Source of the DNA: Piscicola geometra
Lineage: Eukaryota > Annelida > Clitellata > Hirudinida > Piscicolidae
Reading direction: 5' to 3'
Assembly: GCA_943735955.1 (NCBI GenBank)
Contig: OX030966.1
Coordinates: 422,518 to 486,517 of the forward strand
Length of the DNA: 64,000 bases
Below the pieces are notes generated by a model, which did no database searches, had not been told where the DNA came from, and saw nothing but the letters and a program-made list of their open reading frames with translations. This document shows, one piece after another, positions 10,741-22,550 of this stretch (position 1 is its first letter; each line of letters opens with the position of its first letter). The translations under genes and the position numbers were made by a program.

Positions 10741-11077
10741 TAATGTTTGAGAGGGACTATTTTAAATTTTATGTAATATTTGATGAAAGAGCCCTATAGA
10801 AATTTATTTGATTGTTTGATTTGATTGAATATAAATCTTTATATTTTCAGTATTATATTTTTGACTTCTGACTTTATAATTTTGAGTAAATTTTTAATGT
10901 TTTCAATTTTATATAATATGAATCATTATACCACACGCAACATGCATTTTTGATTATCATTTTGTACAAATTAGTTGTAGAGTTGAACATGGGAAAACTG
11001 AAGGGGGAAGGGTATAGGGGAAAAACGAACACAGGATTCTAGGTCTCATTAAAGGCAAGGCTATTAATTAACCAAAT

Positions 11078-12350
11078 TTGTATTAGTGACTTGCCATGTT
11101 GGCCCACCCAATATTTTGCTTGTGGCGCCCCCTATGCCTAAACATCATCCTAACTTTCACTCTATCTGAACCATCTACACATTTTTCCAACTTCCTGCTT
11201 CCTAACTTCTCCTCACGGTACCTTTTCAGTCTTTCACTTTCTTGTATCTTACTCCGCCATTCCTCCCTTCCCTTTTGTTGGATCCTCTTCACTAGTTCCC
11301 TTCCCCCCATCCCTCCGACCTCTCTTTCTGAGACGCCCATCATAAACACTCCTGTTCGTGCGTCTTTCTCTCCACGTACCATTCGGCTCATAACCTCCAC
11401 ACCCAATTTTTTCCTTTAGTTGGCTACACCTCTCCACAATTTAGATTTATTACCTATCTCCTCTACATATGCTCTATCAATCAATCAATCACTAATGATT
11501 TGTATAGCGCCCTTTACTAAGTGAACAAAGGCGCTCTTCAAATAAATTTGTTAAATAAAACGGTTTTTAGACCATTACCAATATATGTATATATATAAAT
11601 TAAAATATATATATAAACACACGATCAACCTCAATAATCCAACCTCACCCACCCCACCATGACAATCACCGCCAAAAAATCACTATCACCATAAATAAAA
11701 AAAATTCTTTCATCACCACAATACCAACACTCATACCACAGCACAATCATTACCACATCATCCTCAAAACACAATCATCATTCTTCTCAATTTTTTGTCT
11801 TGCCACTGGTGCCGAGGCTGCGAAAGAGGGTGAAGGAGAAGTCTTTGCCAACGCTGGTACTACTGCTGCTATGGAAAGCTTTCTCCTTTATCCTTTCTCC
11901 TTGAGCGCTTTGATTCCCTGCGGCCATCTTGGTCTGCTGCGGCCATTCTCGACAGATTCAAAACAACCAACATTTGAACTAAAAACATTCTAATTAATTA
12001 AATTACTCTTCGTACAATATCTTTTCCCTCTAATGTCCTGATGAAAAAGTCTGTCATAACCTTAGCCTCTCTTTCCCAGAATGTACTCCAGGCTGTTTCA
12101 CCATGTACTACGACATTTCTTACGCTAGTTTCTACCCCCCATATCCATATCCCAAACTTAGTCTGAAAAACCTCTAACTTCATTCTCTCCTTAGCTGACC
12201 AACCAACTGCTGCAACACCATACAATAACTTTCCTACAATCAAACTTTTCCATGCCTTCCTGCCCACGATAAACCGACTCCCCGATCTTTTTGCTCCATA
12301 TTTTACCATGCCGGTTAGGCTTCCGACATTTTTCATCATTTCACCAAACT
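11078..12350 (-). pseudogene. LINE ORF2 C-terminal region split by a retroelement
   Basis: Minus-strand coding at 12339-12003 (KSLIVGKLLYGVAAVGW..., FGIWIWGVETSVRNVVV..., EREAKVMTDFFI) continues at 11474-11096 (GVEVMSRMVRGEKDARTGVF...). This is the region after the RT in an APE-type LINE. Element 11475-12001 sits between the halves. A relative without the insert spans the point at about 41830-41865. Confidence 0.8.
11475..12001 (-). mobile_element. 5'-truncated copy of retroelement Z
   Basis: (TCAA)n at left (minus-strand 3' tail), then the same 180-bp and 340-bp blocks as Z at 3595-3775 and 4523-4862 but contiguous. It lacks the hairpin end of Z, consistent with 5' truncation on insertion into the LINE. 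Confidence 0.8.
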
Positions 12351-12561
12351 GATAAATTTTTCCCCCTTTGAGCTTTAATCATTTTCGTATGGTCCTTCCT
12401 ATAATTACTATAGGTATATGGATTAAACATTTAATTTGAATATTGTTGAAACGAAGTGCTAGAACATTTTAGTATGACTCATTACTTTTGTGTTTAGTTT
12501 TATCCCGGTATACTCCATACTTCATTATTTCTAGCTGCTAGAATCTAGCAACTTCTTAAAA

Positions 12562-15500
12562 ATGCAAGAGTTTAGTAATAGCAGAAAAAGAAAAGCTTCA
12601 CAAGACGATTATTACTATGAAAAAAGATCAAAAGTTGATAGAGAATATTCTAGCAAGATTCGAAGGTAAGTCTTCGAAGCAAATATATTTCAATAAATTT
12701 TTCAATACACAAATGATTTGTGACAAATCAAGTGTAAAATACTTTAAACATAGGAAGCGTTCGAATAGACGCAGAGAAGACAATGGTTACGGCTCGAACG
12801 ACTGGCGTTCGCTGAGTCGCAGGAGGCAATATGGCGACGCCGACCGTGACAGTGGCCTCAACTCCAGATCGCACTATGTAAGCCAGCACTCTTCGCCTCA
12901 AACAATTCCATTTGATTATTTCAAACGATTGAAGTTCATCATATACATAAATTAATATCCTAAACATGTAACAAACAAATGGTAATCGAAATTCCATTTC
13001 AAATTTCGAACTCTTCTGGAACTTTCCATGCGACTTTCTGATCCTTTCCGCCTTTGCCGCCCATCTGCCGCCTTGCTGACGCTGCAGAGGTCACGTGCCA
13101 GAGTGAGGAACGATAAGGACGGCCATCTTATTTTTGAAGAAGGCGATTTTCTTCATAAGAGATGTACTAGCCGGTTTTTAATAATCTATTGGATTTGTTC
13201 TACTTGAGCCTTGGTTCTTAATCATTACACAATCAATCAATATGAATTGTCAATTACTACATTCGACACACATAAACTTCACTGCACACACATCTGATCA
13301 TTAAGGCAGTTTCTTTATTTATTAGATAAGCTAGGCAAGGTGCTGGGCAAAGGAACCTTTGGAAAGGTTGTGCAAGCCGAGGACTTTGAGAAGTGAGTTG
13401 AAAGTCATCACTGCATCATCATCTCTTGTTGAGTGAATCATCACCTCTTAATGCTTCCTTGTCTCACTGCAGTGGCAGACGCGAGGTGGCAGTGAAGATT
13501 GTGCGCAACAACAGGAATGACTTCAAGGATGCCATGATGGAGGTGGACATCATCCACGACCTCCAACGTGCCTCTTCTTCCTGCCACAAGTGAGTTCACT
13601 CTACATTCACTCTTTCACTCCACATTCACTCCTTCACTCCACATCCAGTCTTTCACTCCACATTCACTCCTCCAAATTCACTCCTCTACTCCACTCTACA
13701 TCCACTCCTCTACTCCACATTCACTCTTCTAAATTCACTCCTCCACTCCACATTCACTCTTCTAAATTCACTCCTCCACTCCACATTCACTGATCATCAG
13801 ACTGATCTGCCACATCCGAGACTCTTTCCAGCACCATGGACATGCGTGCATCGTCTTCGACCGCCTCGGCCTCAGCCTCTATGACTTCATGGTTTGTGTC
13901 ACCACCTTCCACGTTGCTCACTTCCACTTCCCTCCCTCACCACCTTCACCCTCCACCACCTCCCACACCACTTCCTCTTCTCCCACCACCTTCCACTTCC
14001 CTGTCCACCTCAACCTCCCTCACCACCTTCCACCCTCACCACCACCACTTCTCTCACTACCTTCACTTCCACCTCCTTCACCACCTCACACAGAAGAAGA
14101 ACTACTACCAGCCCTTCTTCATGTGCGACATCCGCAAGGTCGCCTACAAGTTGTGCAAGGCTGTCGACTGTGAGTCCTCCTGCCATGCCACCACCACCAC
14201 TGCGCTACCACTGCCACCACCACTGCACTGCCACTGCACCACTGTGCTATCACCACTGCCACCAACGCACCAATACTGCACCACCATCAAACTGCACTAC
14301 TCTATGCAACCTGATCGCCACACTCCACTGCTTGCCTCCATCTCTTCTCTGCAAACATCATTCTTAGTATTAAATGCATGGGAAGGTGTGTTTGGTAATG
14401 CAAGTTACAGCATCGCTGCTCCACCGCCACACAGTCTGCCACTCGAAGGGCCTGGCACACACGGACTTGAAGCCAGAGAACGTCCTCTTCGTCGACTCGC
14501 ACTACGAGGAACTGCGTGCCGAGCACTACAGGGTGAGTCATGGTGACTTTGGATTGATGTGGTGTGGTGTGGTGACTCTGGAATGCTGTGGTGTGGTGTC
14601 TCTGGAATGATGGGGTGTGGTGAGTTTGGAATGCTGTGGTATGGTGTGTTGACTGGAATGATGGGGTGTGGTGTGGTGTCTCTGGAATGATGGGGTGTGG
14701 TGTGGTGACTGGAATGATGGGGTGTGGTGTGGTGACTGGAATGATGTGGTGTGGTGTGGGGACTCTGGAATGATGGGGTGTGGTGTGGTGACTTTGGAAT
14801 GCTGTGGTGTGGTGTCTCTGGAATGATGGGGTGTGGTGTGGTGACTGGAATGGTGTGGTGTCTCTGGAATGATGGGGTGTGGTGTGGTGACTGGAATGGT
14901 GTGGTGACTGGAATGATGGGGTGTGGTGTGGTGTCTCTGGAATGATGGGGTGTGGTGTGGTGACTGGAATGATGGGGTGTGGTGTGGTGTCTCTGGAATG
15001 ATGGGGTGTGGTGTAATGACTGGAATGATGGGGTGTGGTGTGGTGGCAAGGCAGAGAGATGCATGGTGCTGGCTCAGTGTTTGCTGTGGGAGATGCTCTT
15101 TTGGCATGTTTCTTGCGCACCACCATCATCATCATCATGAGTACCACCACCATCATCATCTTGAGCACCACCACCACCATCATCATCATGAGTACCACCA
15201 CCACCATCATCATCATCATGAGTACCACCACCATCATCATCTTGAGCACCACCACCACCATCATCATCTTGAGCACCACCACCACCATCATCATCATGAG
15301 TACCACCACCACCATCATCAGCATCATGAGTACCACCACCATCATCATCTTGAGCACCACCACCACCATCATCATCATGAGTACCACCACCACCATCATC
15401 ATCATCATGAGTACCACCACCATCATCATCTTGAGCACCACCACCACCATCATCATCTTGAGCACCACCACCACCATCATCATCATGAGCACCACCACCA

Positions 15501-18500
15501 TCATCATCAATAGCACCACCACCATCATCATCATGAGCACCACCACCATCATCATCATCATGAGCACCACCACCATCATCATCATGAGCACCACCATCAT
15601 CATCATCATGAGCACCACCACCACCATCATCATCATGAGCACCATCATCATCATCATGAGCACCACCACCATCATCATCATGAGCACCACCATCATCATC
15701 ATCATGAGCACCATCATCATCATGAGCACCACCACCATCATCATCATGAGCACCATCATCATCATGAGCACCATCATCATCATGAGCACCATCATCATCA
15801 TGAGCACCACCACCACCATCATCTTGAGCACCACCATCATCATCATCATCATCATCTTGAACACCACCCGCACAACAGAAGGGCGTCTTCAGGTGGGTGA
15901 TGAACAGTGACGTGAGAGTGGTGGACTTTGGCTCTGCAGTGTACAGACACCAGCACAGGGGAGTCGTCTCCACCAGGCAGTACCGTGCCCCTGAAGTCAT
16001 TCTTGGTGAGCAGTGGTGCTTGTGTGGTGGAAGCAGTGGTGCTTGTGTGGTGGAAGCAGTGGTGCTTGTGTGGTGGAAGCAGTGTGCTTGTGTGGTGGAA
16101 GCAGTGGTGCTTGTGTGGTGGAAGCAGTGGTGCTTGTGTGGTGGAAGCAGTGTGCTTGTGTGGTGGAAGCAGTGGTGCTTGTGTGGTGGAAGCAGTGTTG
16201 CCTGTGTGGTGGAAGCAGTGGTGCTTGTGTGGTGGAAGCAGTGGTGCTTGTGTGGTGGAAGCAGTGGTGCTCGTGTGGTGGAAGCAGTGGTGCTTGTGTG
16301 GTGGAAGCAGTGTTGCCTGTGTGGTGGAAGCAGTGGTGCTTGTGTGGTGGAAGCAGTGGTGCTTGTGTGGTGGAAGCAGTGGTGCTTGTGTGGTGGAAGC
16401 AGTGGTGCTTGTGTGGTGGAAGCAGTGTTGCCTGTGTGGTGGAAGCAGTGGTGCTTGTGTGGTGGAAGCAGTGGTGCTTGTGTGGTGGAAGCAGTGTTGC
16501 CTGTGTGGTGGAAGCAGTGGTGCTTGTGTGGTGGAAGCAGTGGTGCTTGTGTGGTGGAAGCAGTGGTGCTTGTGTGGTGGAAGCAGTGTTGCCTGTGTGG
16601 TGGAAGCAGTGGTGCTTGTGTGGTGGAAGCAGTGGTGCTTGTGTGGTGGAAGCAGTGTTGCCTGTGTGGTGGAAGCAGTGGTGCTTGTGTGGTGGAAGCA
16701 GTGGTGCTTGTGTGGTGGAAGCAGTGGTGCTTGTGTGGTGGAAGCAGTGTTGCTTGTGTGGTGGAAGCAGTGGTGCTTGTGTGGTGGAAGCAGTGGTGCT
16801 TGTATGTTCGAGTGGGGTGTTCTTATGTGCTTGTATAGTTATGCATGGTCCAATTCAATATGCAGACGAAGACATGATCGAGGGTTAATTGTTTAATAAA
16901 GTGCAAAAACAGTGAATGTAGAGTGAATAGTTAGAAATGATACACACAGGCCTCAAGTGGTCGTTTGCGTGTGACATGTGGAGTGTTGCGTGCGTTCTCT
17001 TCGAGATGTACCATGGAGAGATGCTCTTCCAGGTGGCTGGGCTGGTTGGTTGCGGGAGATTAATGCAGGAGGATTAATGGCTTGGCATCGTTGTTGCATT
17101 GACCATCACACACCAGCCACCACACCAACCACCGCCACCACACCAACCACACACTACCACCACCACACACTACCACCACCACCACACCAACCACCACCAC
17201 TAAACCAACCACTACCACACCAACCACTACGGCTAAACCAACCACACTAGCCATCTCAGCACAACCACTTACTACACACTTGAACACTAGGCACCTCAGC
17301 ACAAGCACACACCACCACACCAACCTCAACGACGACGACCTCACAGACGCACGACTCGTTGGAGCACCTGGCGCTGATGGAGCGCATTCTGGGTCGGCTT
17401 CCCTCGCGCATGGTGCACGAGGCGGAAAGGGGCAGGGCAGGAGGCTACTTCAAGGGGGGACGACTGCGGTGGGACGAGGAGTCGAAGGAAGGCAGGGACG
17501 TCCTCAAACGCTCCGAGCCCTTCGAGGTTTTTGACAAACAGCCTTTATAGTGCAGTATCATAATAATAATAATAATAATAATGACGAGCATTATTATAGT
17601 GGCGTATAACCCGAACGAGCTTACAGACCACTTAGGCTGCATATTATCATTTGCGCCTTTGGCCCATTGGCTATGAGTAGCAACCACCACGACGCTATGC
17701 TAATTAGCTTTACCAGAGAATTTTTATGAATAATAGTCATCGTAGAAAACTGAATAACTTTAACTTATTAATGTTTTGACTAACGTCAATTTATAATTTA
17801 AGGTGGAAAAATGAATTTTCTTTCAATAAATATAATTTTAATAATATAAAAACTAAATAAACATTTTAAAAGCGATAACTGGTTTTACACTATTATCCAC
17901 AATTTAGGCTACAGCATATTTTAAAGTTTTTCAAGTTGCTCTCAAAAAAGAGAGTATAAAAATAAATTAATCATTTTTGAAAACTTCAAAAGTTCTATAA
18001 AATATGTCAGGATATTAAATTTGATGAGCAGGAAATGAATTATAATGTTTTTAGAGAGAGGTGAAAGGTTTTTATTGAAACTCTAAAATAAGCAAAATAT
18101 TAAAAAAACCTTTATTAAATTTTAATTTCTTCAATATTATACTAAAATCATTGAGTTAAACCTATTTTTGAGCCCTCAAGACCACATCATACATACCCAG
18201 TACACTTATCGCCTGTCATTTGGGAGTTTTAGGTTCTTTCTAGATAACTAAAAGTGTCTGCGTAAAAGCTCGCTACACGCCATTTTGTCTTATAATTTAA
18301 TTCACATTCGAATAAAAAATATGAAAAATATGAATTAAAAAATATGATCCGAAGATGTACAACTATCAATGTTGTTATGACATTAATGAAATTAAATACC
18401 GGTGGTGGTTCAGCAGCCTTTGCTAAATTGATTTCACCTCACCTCACCTCACTGCAGTCGTACATGCGGGAGGAACGACACGAGTCCTTCTTCAGCCTCC

Positions 18501-18583
18501 TGCGACTGATGCTGCAGTACGACCCGCTCAAGAGGTGCACTGCTGCAGAGGCCCTCCAACACGCCTTCTTCCACCCCCTCTGA
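12562..18583 (+). CDS. CLK: CDC-like (LAMMER-family) dual-specificity kinase, 12 exons
   Basis: Exons: 12562-12665, 12754-12877, 13088-13163, 13326-13392, 13473-13589, 13801-13891, 14094-14169, 14435-14532, 15879-16005, 16950-17032, 17347-17526, 18458-18583. They total 1269 nt, 422 residues plus stop, and every junction is GT-AG and in phase. CLK kinases phosphorylate SR splicing factors in the nucleus. The N-terminus (1-101) is short, basic and Arg/Ser-rich (RKRK, RSLSRRR). The kinase domain starts at Y102 after [14 protein letters not shown]. Visible sites: [14 protein letters not shown] (K132), HTDLKPEN (D229), DFGSA (D267), APE (288-290) and YDPLKR near the end. The family signature EHLAMMER reads EHLALMER (329-334). 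No broken catalytic residue. The start was chosen because this ATG opens the first exon and precedes the basic region. Confidence 0.95.
13590..13790 (+). repeat. CACTC-rich array filling a CLK intron
   Basis: Begins inside the donor sequence (GTGAGTTCACTC) and repeats CCACATTCACTCCT-type units up to the CATCAG acceptor. Confidence 0.85.
13892..14093 (+). repeat. Pyrimidine-rich CACC/CTTCC low-complexity intron
   Basis: The intron between the exons ending 13891 and starting 14094 consists almost wholly of CCACCTTC and CACCACCT motifs. Confidence 0.75.
14533..15045 (+). repeat. GTGTGGTG / TGGAATGATGGG minisatellite
   Basis: Starts at the donor GTGAGTCATGGTGACTTTGG and continues as variable units of about 24-33 bp built from GTGTGGTG, TCTCTGGAATGATGGG and GACTGGAATG. 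G-rich on the transcript strand. Confidence 0.85.
15115..15866 (+). repeat. CAC/CAT triplet array ending at a CLK acceptor
   Basis: Long (CAC)n(CAT)n blocks separated by GAGTACCAC or TGAGCACCAC, running to 12 bp before the CACAACAG acceptor at 15878. Open frames through it (poly-His, poly-Asp, poly-Met/Val) are not genes. Confidence 0.9.
16006..16800 (+). repeat. 23-bp minisatellite starting at a CLK donor
   Basis: About 34 copies of a 23-bp unit (GTGGTGGAAGCAGTGGTGCT core). The donor GTGAGCAGTGGTGCTTGTG is itself the first, variant unit. Variants GTTGCC and GTGTGC alternate in short blocks. Confidence 0.92.
17100..17330 (+). repeat. CACCAACCAC low-complexity array
   Basis: ACC/CAC-rich repeats fill most of the intron before the exon at 17347. 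Confidence 0.8.
17527..18457 (+). other. Last CLK intron, AT-rich with a SINE copy
   Basis: It starts GTTTTT after GAG at 17526. A TAA microsatellite lies at 17563-17582, followed by a minus-strand SINE fragment to about 17695. The rest is AT-rich with no recognised feature. If the intron were retained, a stop follows after seven codons (VFDKQPL). Confidence 0.7.
17576..17695 (-). mobile_element. tRNA-derived SINE 1, 3' part
   Basis: The inverse of 40060-40150 plus 40505-40525: shares TGGCGTATAACCCGAAC, CACTTAGGCTGCA and ATTATCATTTGCGCCT. Confidence 0.8.
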
Positions 18584-18836
18584 CCAATATTCTTTGTTGT
18601 CGCCTCGAATGGCAGTCGTTGCAGGTGTTGCAAGTGTCGTTCAAATCAGTCTACATGCCAGGCTCGTGTTGATCTTTGTCAAACTCCTGTCATGTATCTG
18701 CCTTGTAGGAAGGCATTTCTGAGACAAAATTTCTAGAAACTTGTCTCGAGACGATTTCTCTGCCTGTATCATGCTTGTTCGATCTCAACATCTATTATGA
18801 ACACAAAAAGTCGCAAAGTGAAACTTCTTATAGCCC

Positions 18837-18842
18837 AATAAA
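18837..18842 (+). terminator. Poly(A) signal of the CLK gene
   Basis: AATAAA 254 bp after the CLK stop codon, followed by GT-rich sequence (GTTGTTACGTGCTCTGAGTG). Confidence 0.65.
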
Positions 18843-18889
18843 CCTCAAACGTTGTTACGTGCTCTGAGTGCCTTCAGTCAATGCATTGT

Positions 18890-18965
18890 TCAGAAGTAGG
18901 CGGTGGTACAAGTAGGCAAAATAGCGAAAAATATGAAATTCGTTACGTCCACTTGCAATATGGTT
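18890..18965. mobile_element. Transposon fragment shared with 44395-44490
   Basis: AAATTCGTTACGTCCACTTG and AAGTAGGCAAAATAG appear inverted inside element X at about 44425-44490. Confidence 0.6.
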
Positions 18966-19560
18966 CACTAGGTGCGATTGGTTGCTAAGGAGTGAAATGA
19001 AAAGGTTGTATATATTGTCATTAAGAGGAAGAAGTGCAAGATTGGAAGCGAGGGTATGGTGATCGAGAGTGTCAAAAGCTTTAGTAAAGTCAAGAGCAAT
19101 AACATGGCTGTTGGTTTTAGGAAGTGAAGTGATGATAGATGTGATGGAAATGATGGCAGAAGTAGGTGATCCTGTCGGGCGAAAGGCGAATTGATCTTTA
19201 AGAATGGGTTTTACTGATGGGTGATTGAAGCAAGGGTATATATATTGAGAAACTATGATTTTTTAAAGGAGTTGTGATAATATTGGGGTGACTGAAATGA
19301 GGAGAAATTCATGAGGCAATGTTCGATGTTTAGTTTTGGGGATGGAATGAATGATGATGGATTTTCACTGAAGAGGAAAATAAGAAATGTTGATGCAGTT
19401 GTTGAAAATGATGGAAAGAGGAGTATTGATTGCAGGTGAAATTAGTTGGAGATGCCATTGTGGCAGGTCATCGGAGCCAGTACCAGTTGGGCATTTTTTT
19501 GTGTGAAGATTGAATATAGTGATTGGGTTAACATGATCTTGAGGATTACATTTAAATAAG
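18965..19560 (-). pseudogene. LINE reverse transcriptase fragment
   Basis: Minus-strand translation gives FAFRPTGSPTSAI and VIALDFTKAFDTLDHHTLA (RT motif A with its first catalytic Asp). Frames drift and no complete ORF remains. Probably the same CR1/L2-like family as 47472-48257. Confidence 0.75.
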
Positions 19561-20555
19561 ACTCGATTGTTGTTGTTTATGATTACATATCTGTATATGT
19601 TTATCTAAAAACTAATAATAGTAACTCCAAAACGGATTTTCTATATTTCTGAATAGATTCATATTCATACTTCAACACATTTAGAATTCCAAATTAATTA
19701 CTTTTCTAAACTAAAAAACCATTTGAATCGATAAATTAAGCCATTGTTGAAACAAAATAATTTGAAATTAGTGAACTTTGTGAGGAAAATAATCTTAAAT
19801 TATCAAATTTTGTTATGAAAATAATCTTAAATTAGTGAGTTTTTTTAATGTTTAATGTGAAAATATGAAAAATACTCATGAAAAGAGCTTAATGAACTAT
19901 TTTATCAAAAGCAAATCTTCTATGATGAATTTACTTCAAATGAAGTAGCAAAAGTTTCAAGCATAAAAAATTGTCAAAATTAACTATTTAGTTTTGACAA
20001 AAAAATTCAGTCTTGAGTATCATATTAAAGTAACTAACATGATGATGGTTGTAATAAAAAGAAAATTTAATGATATTTTACCATTTTGTATTGCGAAAAT
20101 GCCAGTCTTTACAAGGATCTCTTATACCATCAGCACCAGTGCCAAAACGATTTTACAAGGTCTCTTGAGAGATGGCTGCAGAGAAAAATGAAAAACCTGT
20201 CTGAAAAACTTCAGTCTTAAGCAAGGTCTTCTTCTACACTTCCATTCTCACCATCTAAAGCAGCGCCAAGAAGATCCAGAAAGATGCTTTTGTAGGAATG
20301 ATGATGCTGTACTAGAAATGATGGTTCTGTGGTGACGTTTAAGATGCTGTATTGGTAATGATGCTGTGACGATGATGATGATGATGTGGGGAAGATTAGA
20401 TGTGAAGAGTGGTTAGATAAGGATTTGTTAATCATTATAAAAGCAGAAGCTATTATTTTATTGGCTTTTTTAAAGTTAGGTAAAAACTATGTGCTATTTC
20501 TGACTCCAAACTAACCTTATCAAACCAAATTCTATTTGTTACTAAATCTTGCTAT
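19561..20555. other. AT-rich spacer
   Basis: No gene recognised. Short ORFs of 65-72 codons lack domain features; a small GATGATGAT run lies near 20375. Confidence 0.5.
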
Positions 20556-21680
20556 TTTCATCTCAGACGTATTAGACAATTATTACCTTACTTAGATGAC
20601 CCTTCTGATATTTGGTATTTAAAGATGTAAGTTTCTGCACTTTTTCTATCTCGAATTGACTATTGTAATTCACTCTATTATAATTTACTTGAAAGTACTT
20701 GAAAACCATTTTAATTGTGCTGCTAGAATCGTTAGCCGAACTTCTATTTATCGGTTTACTTTGGAAATCGTACTCATAATTTATGCAAATGAGATTAACG
20801 ATTGACAGACAAATTTCCAATGTTTAAATCGCTGTATGGTAATAAAACGGTATTGCTAACAGGCAAAATAAAATACTTTAAATTAATAAGATTTTTTTCT
20901 CCTATTAGTTTAGTTTAGAGAGTTAAAAACCACGCAAATCTTTTGACTTATTTTTATGTGAATAATTTTAATTTCAATGTGAACAGATTTGACATTACTG
21001 AGTAAAATTATTATTAATTACTCAAAAAAGTATTCATAAAAGAAGTAAAGAAGCCTTATTTATTGTTCATTTAACGATATTACTCGCCTCAGATAGTTTG
21101 CCGAAATATATACCAGATTTGACATTTCTGAGTAAAATTATTATTAATTACTCAAAAAATTATTCGTAAAAGAAGTAAAGAAGCCTCATTTATTGTTCAT
21201 TTTACGATATATCTCGCCTCAGATAGTTTGCCGAAATATATATCGTGAACTATCATATAACTTTTAAAAAAATATGTAAAAAAAAAGTAAAAGAAGTCTC
21301 AGTTATTGTTCATTTTACGATATATCTCGCCTCGGATAGTTTGCCGAAATCTAAAATAACATTGCCGCTTCTTGTTATTGTTAGAAACCAACAATCAGCT
21401 GATTCAAGAAATAAATAAACATTGCCGTCAGCTGTTTTTATATTACTATGCCTATGCTTCCGAGTGCGATTTCCAAAGTATCCCCTATTTATCATCACAT
21501 TATGCAGGTCCATATATTTGGAACTCATTACCTCCTTATTTAACTACTTCTAAATCCTGATTTACTTTTAGTAAGGATCTGAAGACATATCTGTTTAACA
21601 AATTTATTTACGAGCGCTCTTGAATTTGAGAAAAAGCGCTATAGAAATTGATTTGATTCAATCAATCAAATCAATCAAAT
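20556..21680 (+). pseudogene. LINE ORF2 C-terminus and tail, interrupted by element Y copy 2
   Basis: Plus-strand coding (HLRRIRQLLPYLDDP, LSRIDYCNSLYYNLLEST) runs to about 20756 and resumes at 21481 (PYLSSHYAGPYIWNSLPPYL, KDLKTYLFNKFIYERS), ending in an ATTGATTTGATT-type tail. Several stops. The break is filled exactly by element Y. Confidence 0.85.
20757..21480 (-). mobile_element. Element Y copy 2 (TIR element)
   Basis: TIRs TACTTTGGAAATCGTACTC (left) and inverted TACTTTGGAAATCGCACTC (right). It contains two 130-bp units plus one diverged unit and a 72-codon frame ending DFGKLSEARYIVK. No transposase. It is the unoccupied form of the site where retroelement Z sits at 3595. Confidence 0.75.
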
Positions 21681-22244
21681 AGATTTCTATAGAGCTCTTT
21701 CTATAGCTCCAGTAAATGAAATGCTGAAAAGATTTTCACAAACTGATCGAAAAATCATTTTGTAACTGAGAAAACATCAAAATTTAGTATATAGATATAG
21801 TATATATAGATACGTAGTGAAAACTTGTAGAACGTATTTCTGAGATACCCCAGCATACGTTAAATAGTAGAATTATTTCTAATAAAAAAAATTTAAATGC
21901 TGTTTAAAATTTATTTAAAATATTAAAAATATTTTTTTCATATTTAAAATGTATAAAAACTATTTATAAAATATATAATAATTTTTTAAACATTTTAGTG
22001 CTTTTTCATCTATGCAATTGACTGGAAACGATTGGTAATAGGTGAACTGCACGCAAAAGAATGCACAGAGCATGTGTTAAGTGCACGTATGATTTTGCAC
22101 GTTATATTCTGCGGATTGATGGGGAAAAAAGCAGAAAGATTTGAAAAAAGTAAAATATTATAATTTATTTAATTATTTGCACAAATATTTTTTTTATTCT
22201 AAAATTATTTTTAAAATGTATACAAATTTTGAAAAATGGAATAA

Positions 22245-22535
22245 AAAGTTAAAACATAACAATTTATTTAACTGATTTTAAAACATAACAATTTATTTAA
22301 CTGATTTTAAAACATAACAATTTATTTAACTGATTTTAAAACAAAACAATTTATTTAACTGATTTTAAAACATAACAATTTATTTAACTGATTTTAAAAC
22401 ATAACAATTTATTTAACTGATTTTAAAACATAACAATTTATTTAACTGATTTTAAAACATAACAATTTATTTAACTGGTTTTAAAACATAACAATTTATT
22501 TAACTGATTTTAAAACATAACAATTTATTTAACCG
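22245..22535. repeat. 29-bp subterminal tandem array of the MULE
   Basis: About 10 copies of ACATAACAATTTATTTAACT plus GATTTTAAA, nearly identical. The same unit occurs inverted at 26885-27250. Confidence 0.9.
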
Positions 22536-22550
22536 ATTTAAGATTACTAT

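Noticed and set aside
14302..15873. Open frames of 200-500 codons (poly-Met/Val, His, Asp, Thr/Ile) on both strands
   Set aside because: They lie in CAC/CAT and GTGTGG arrays within CLK introns; triplet repeats leave all frames open.
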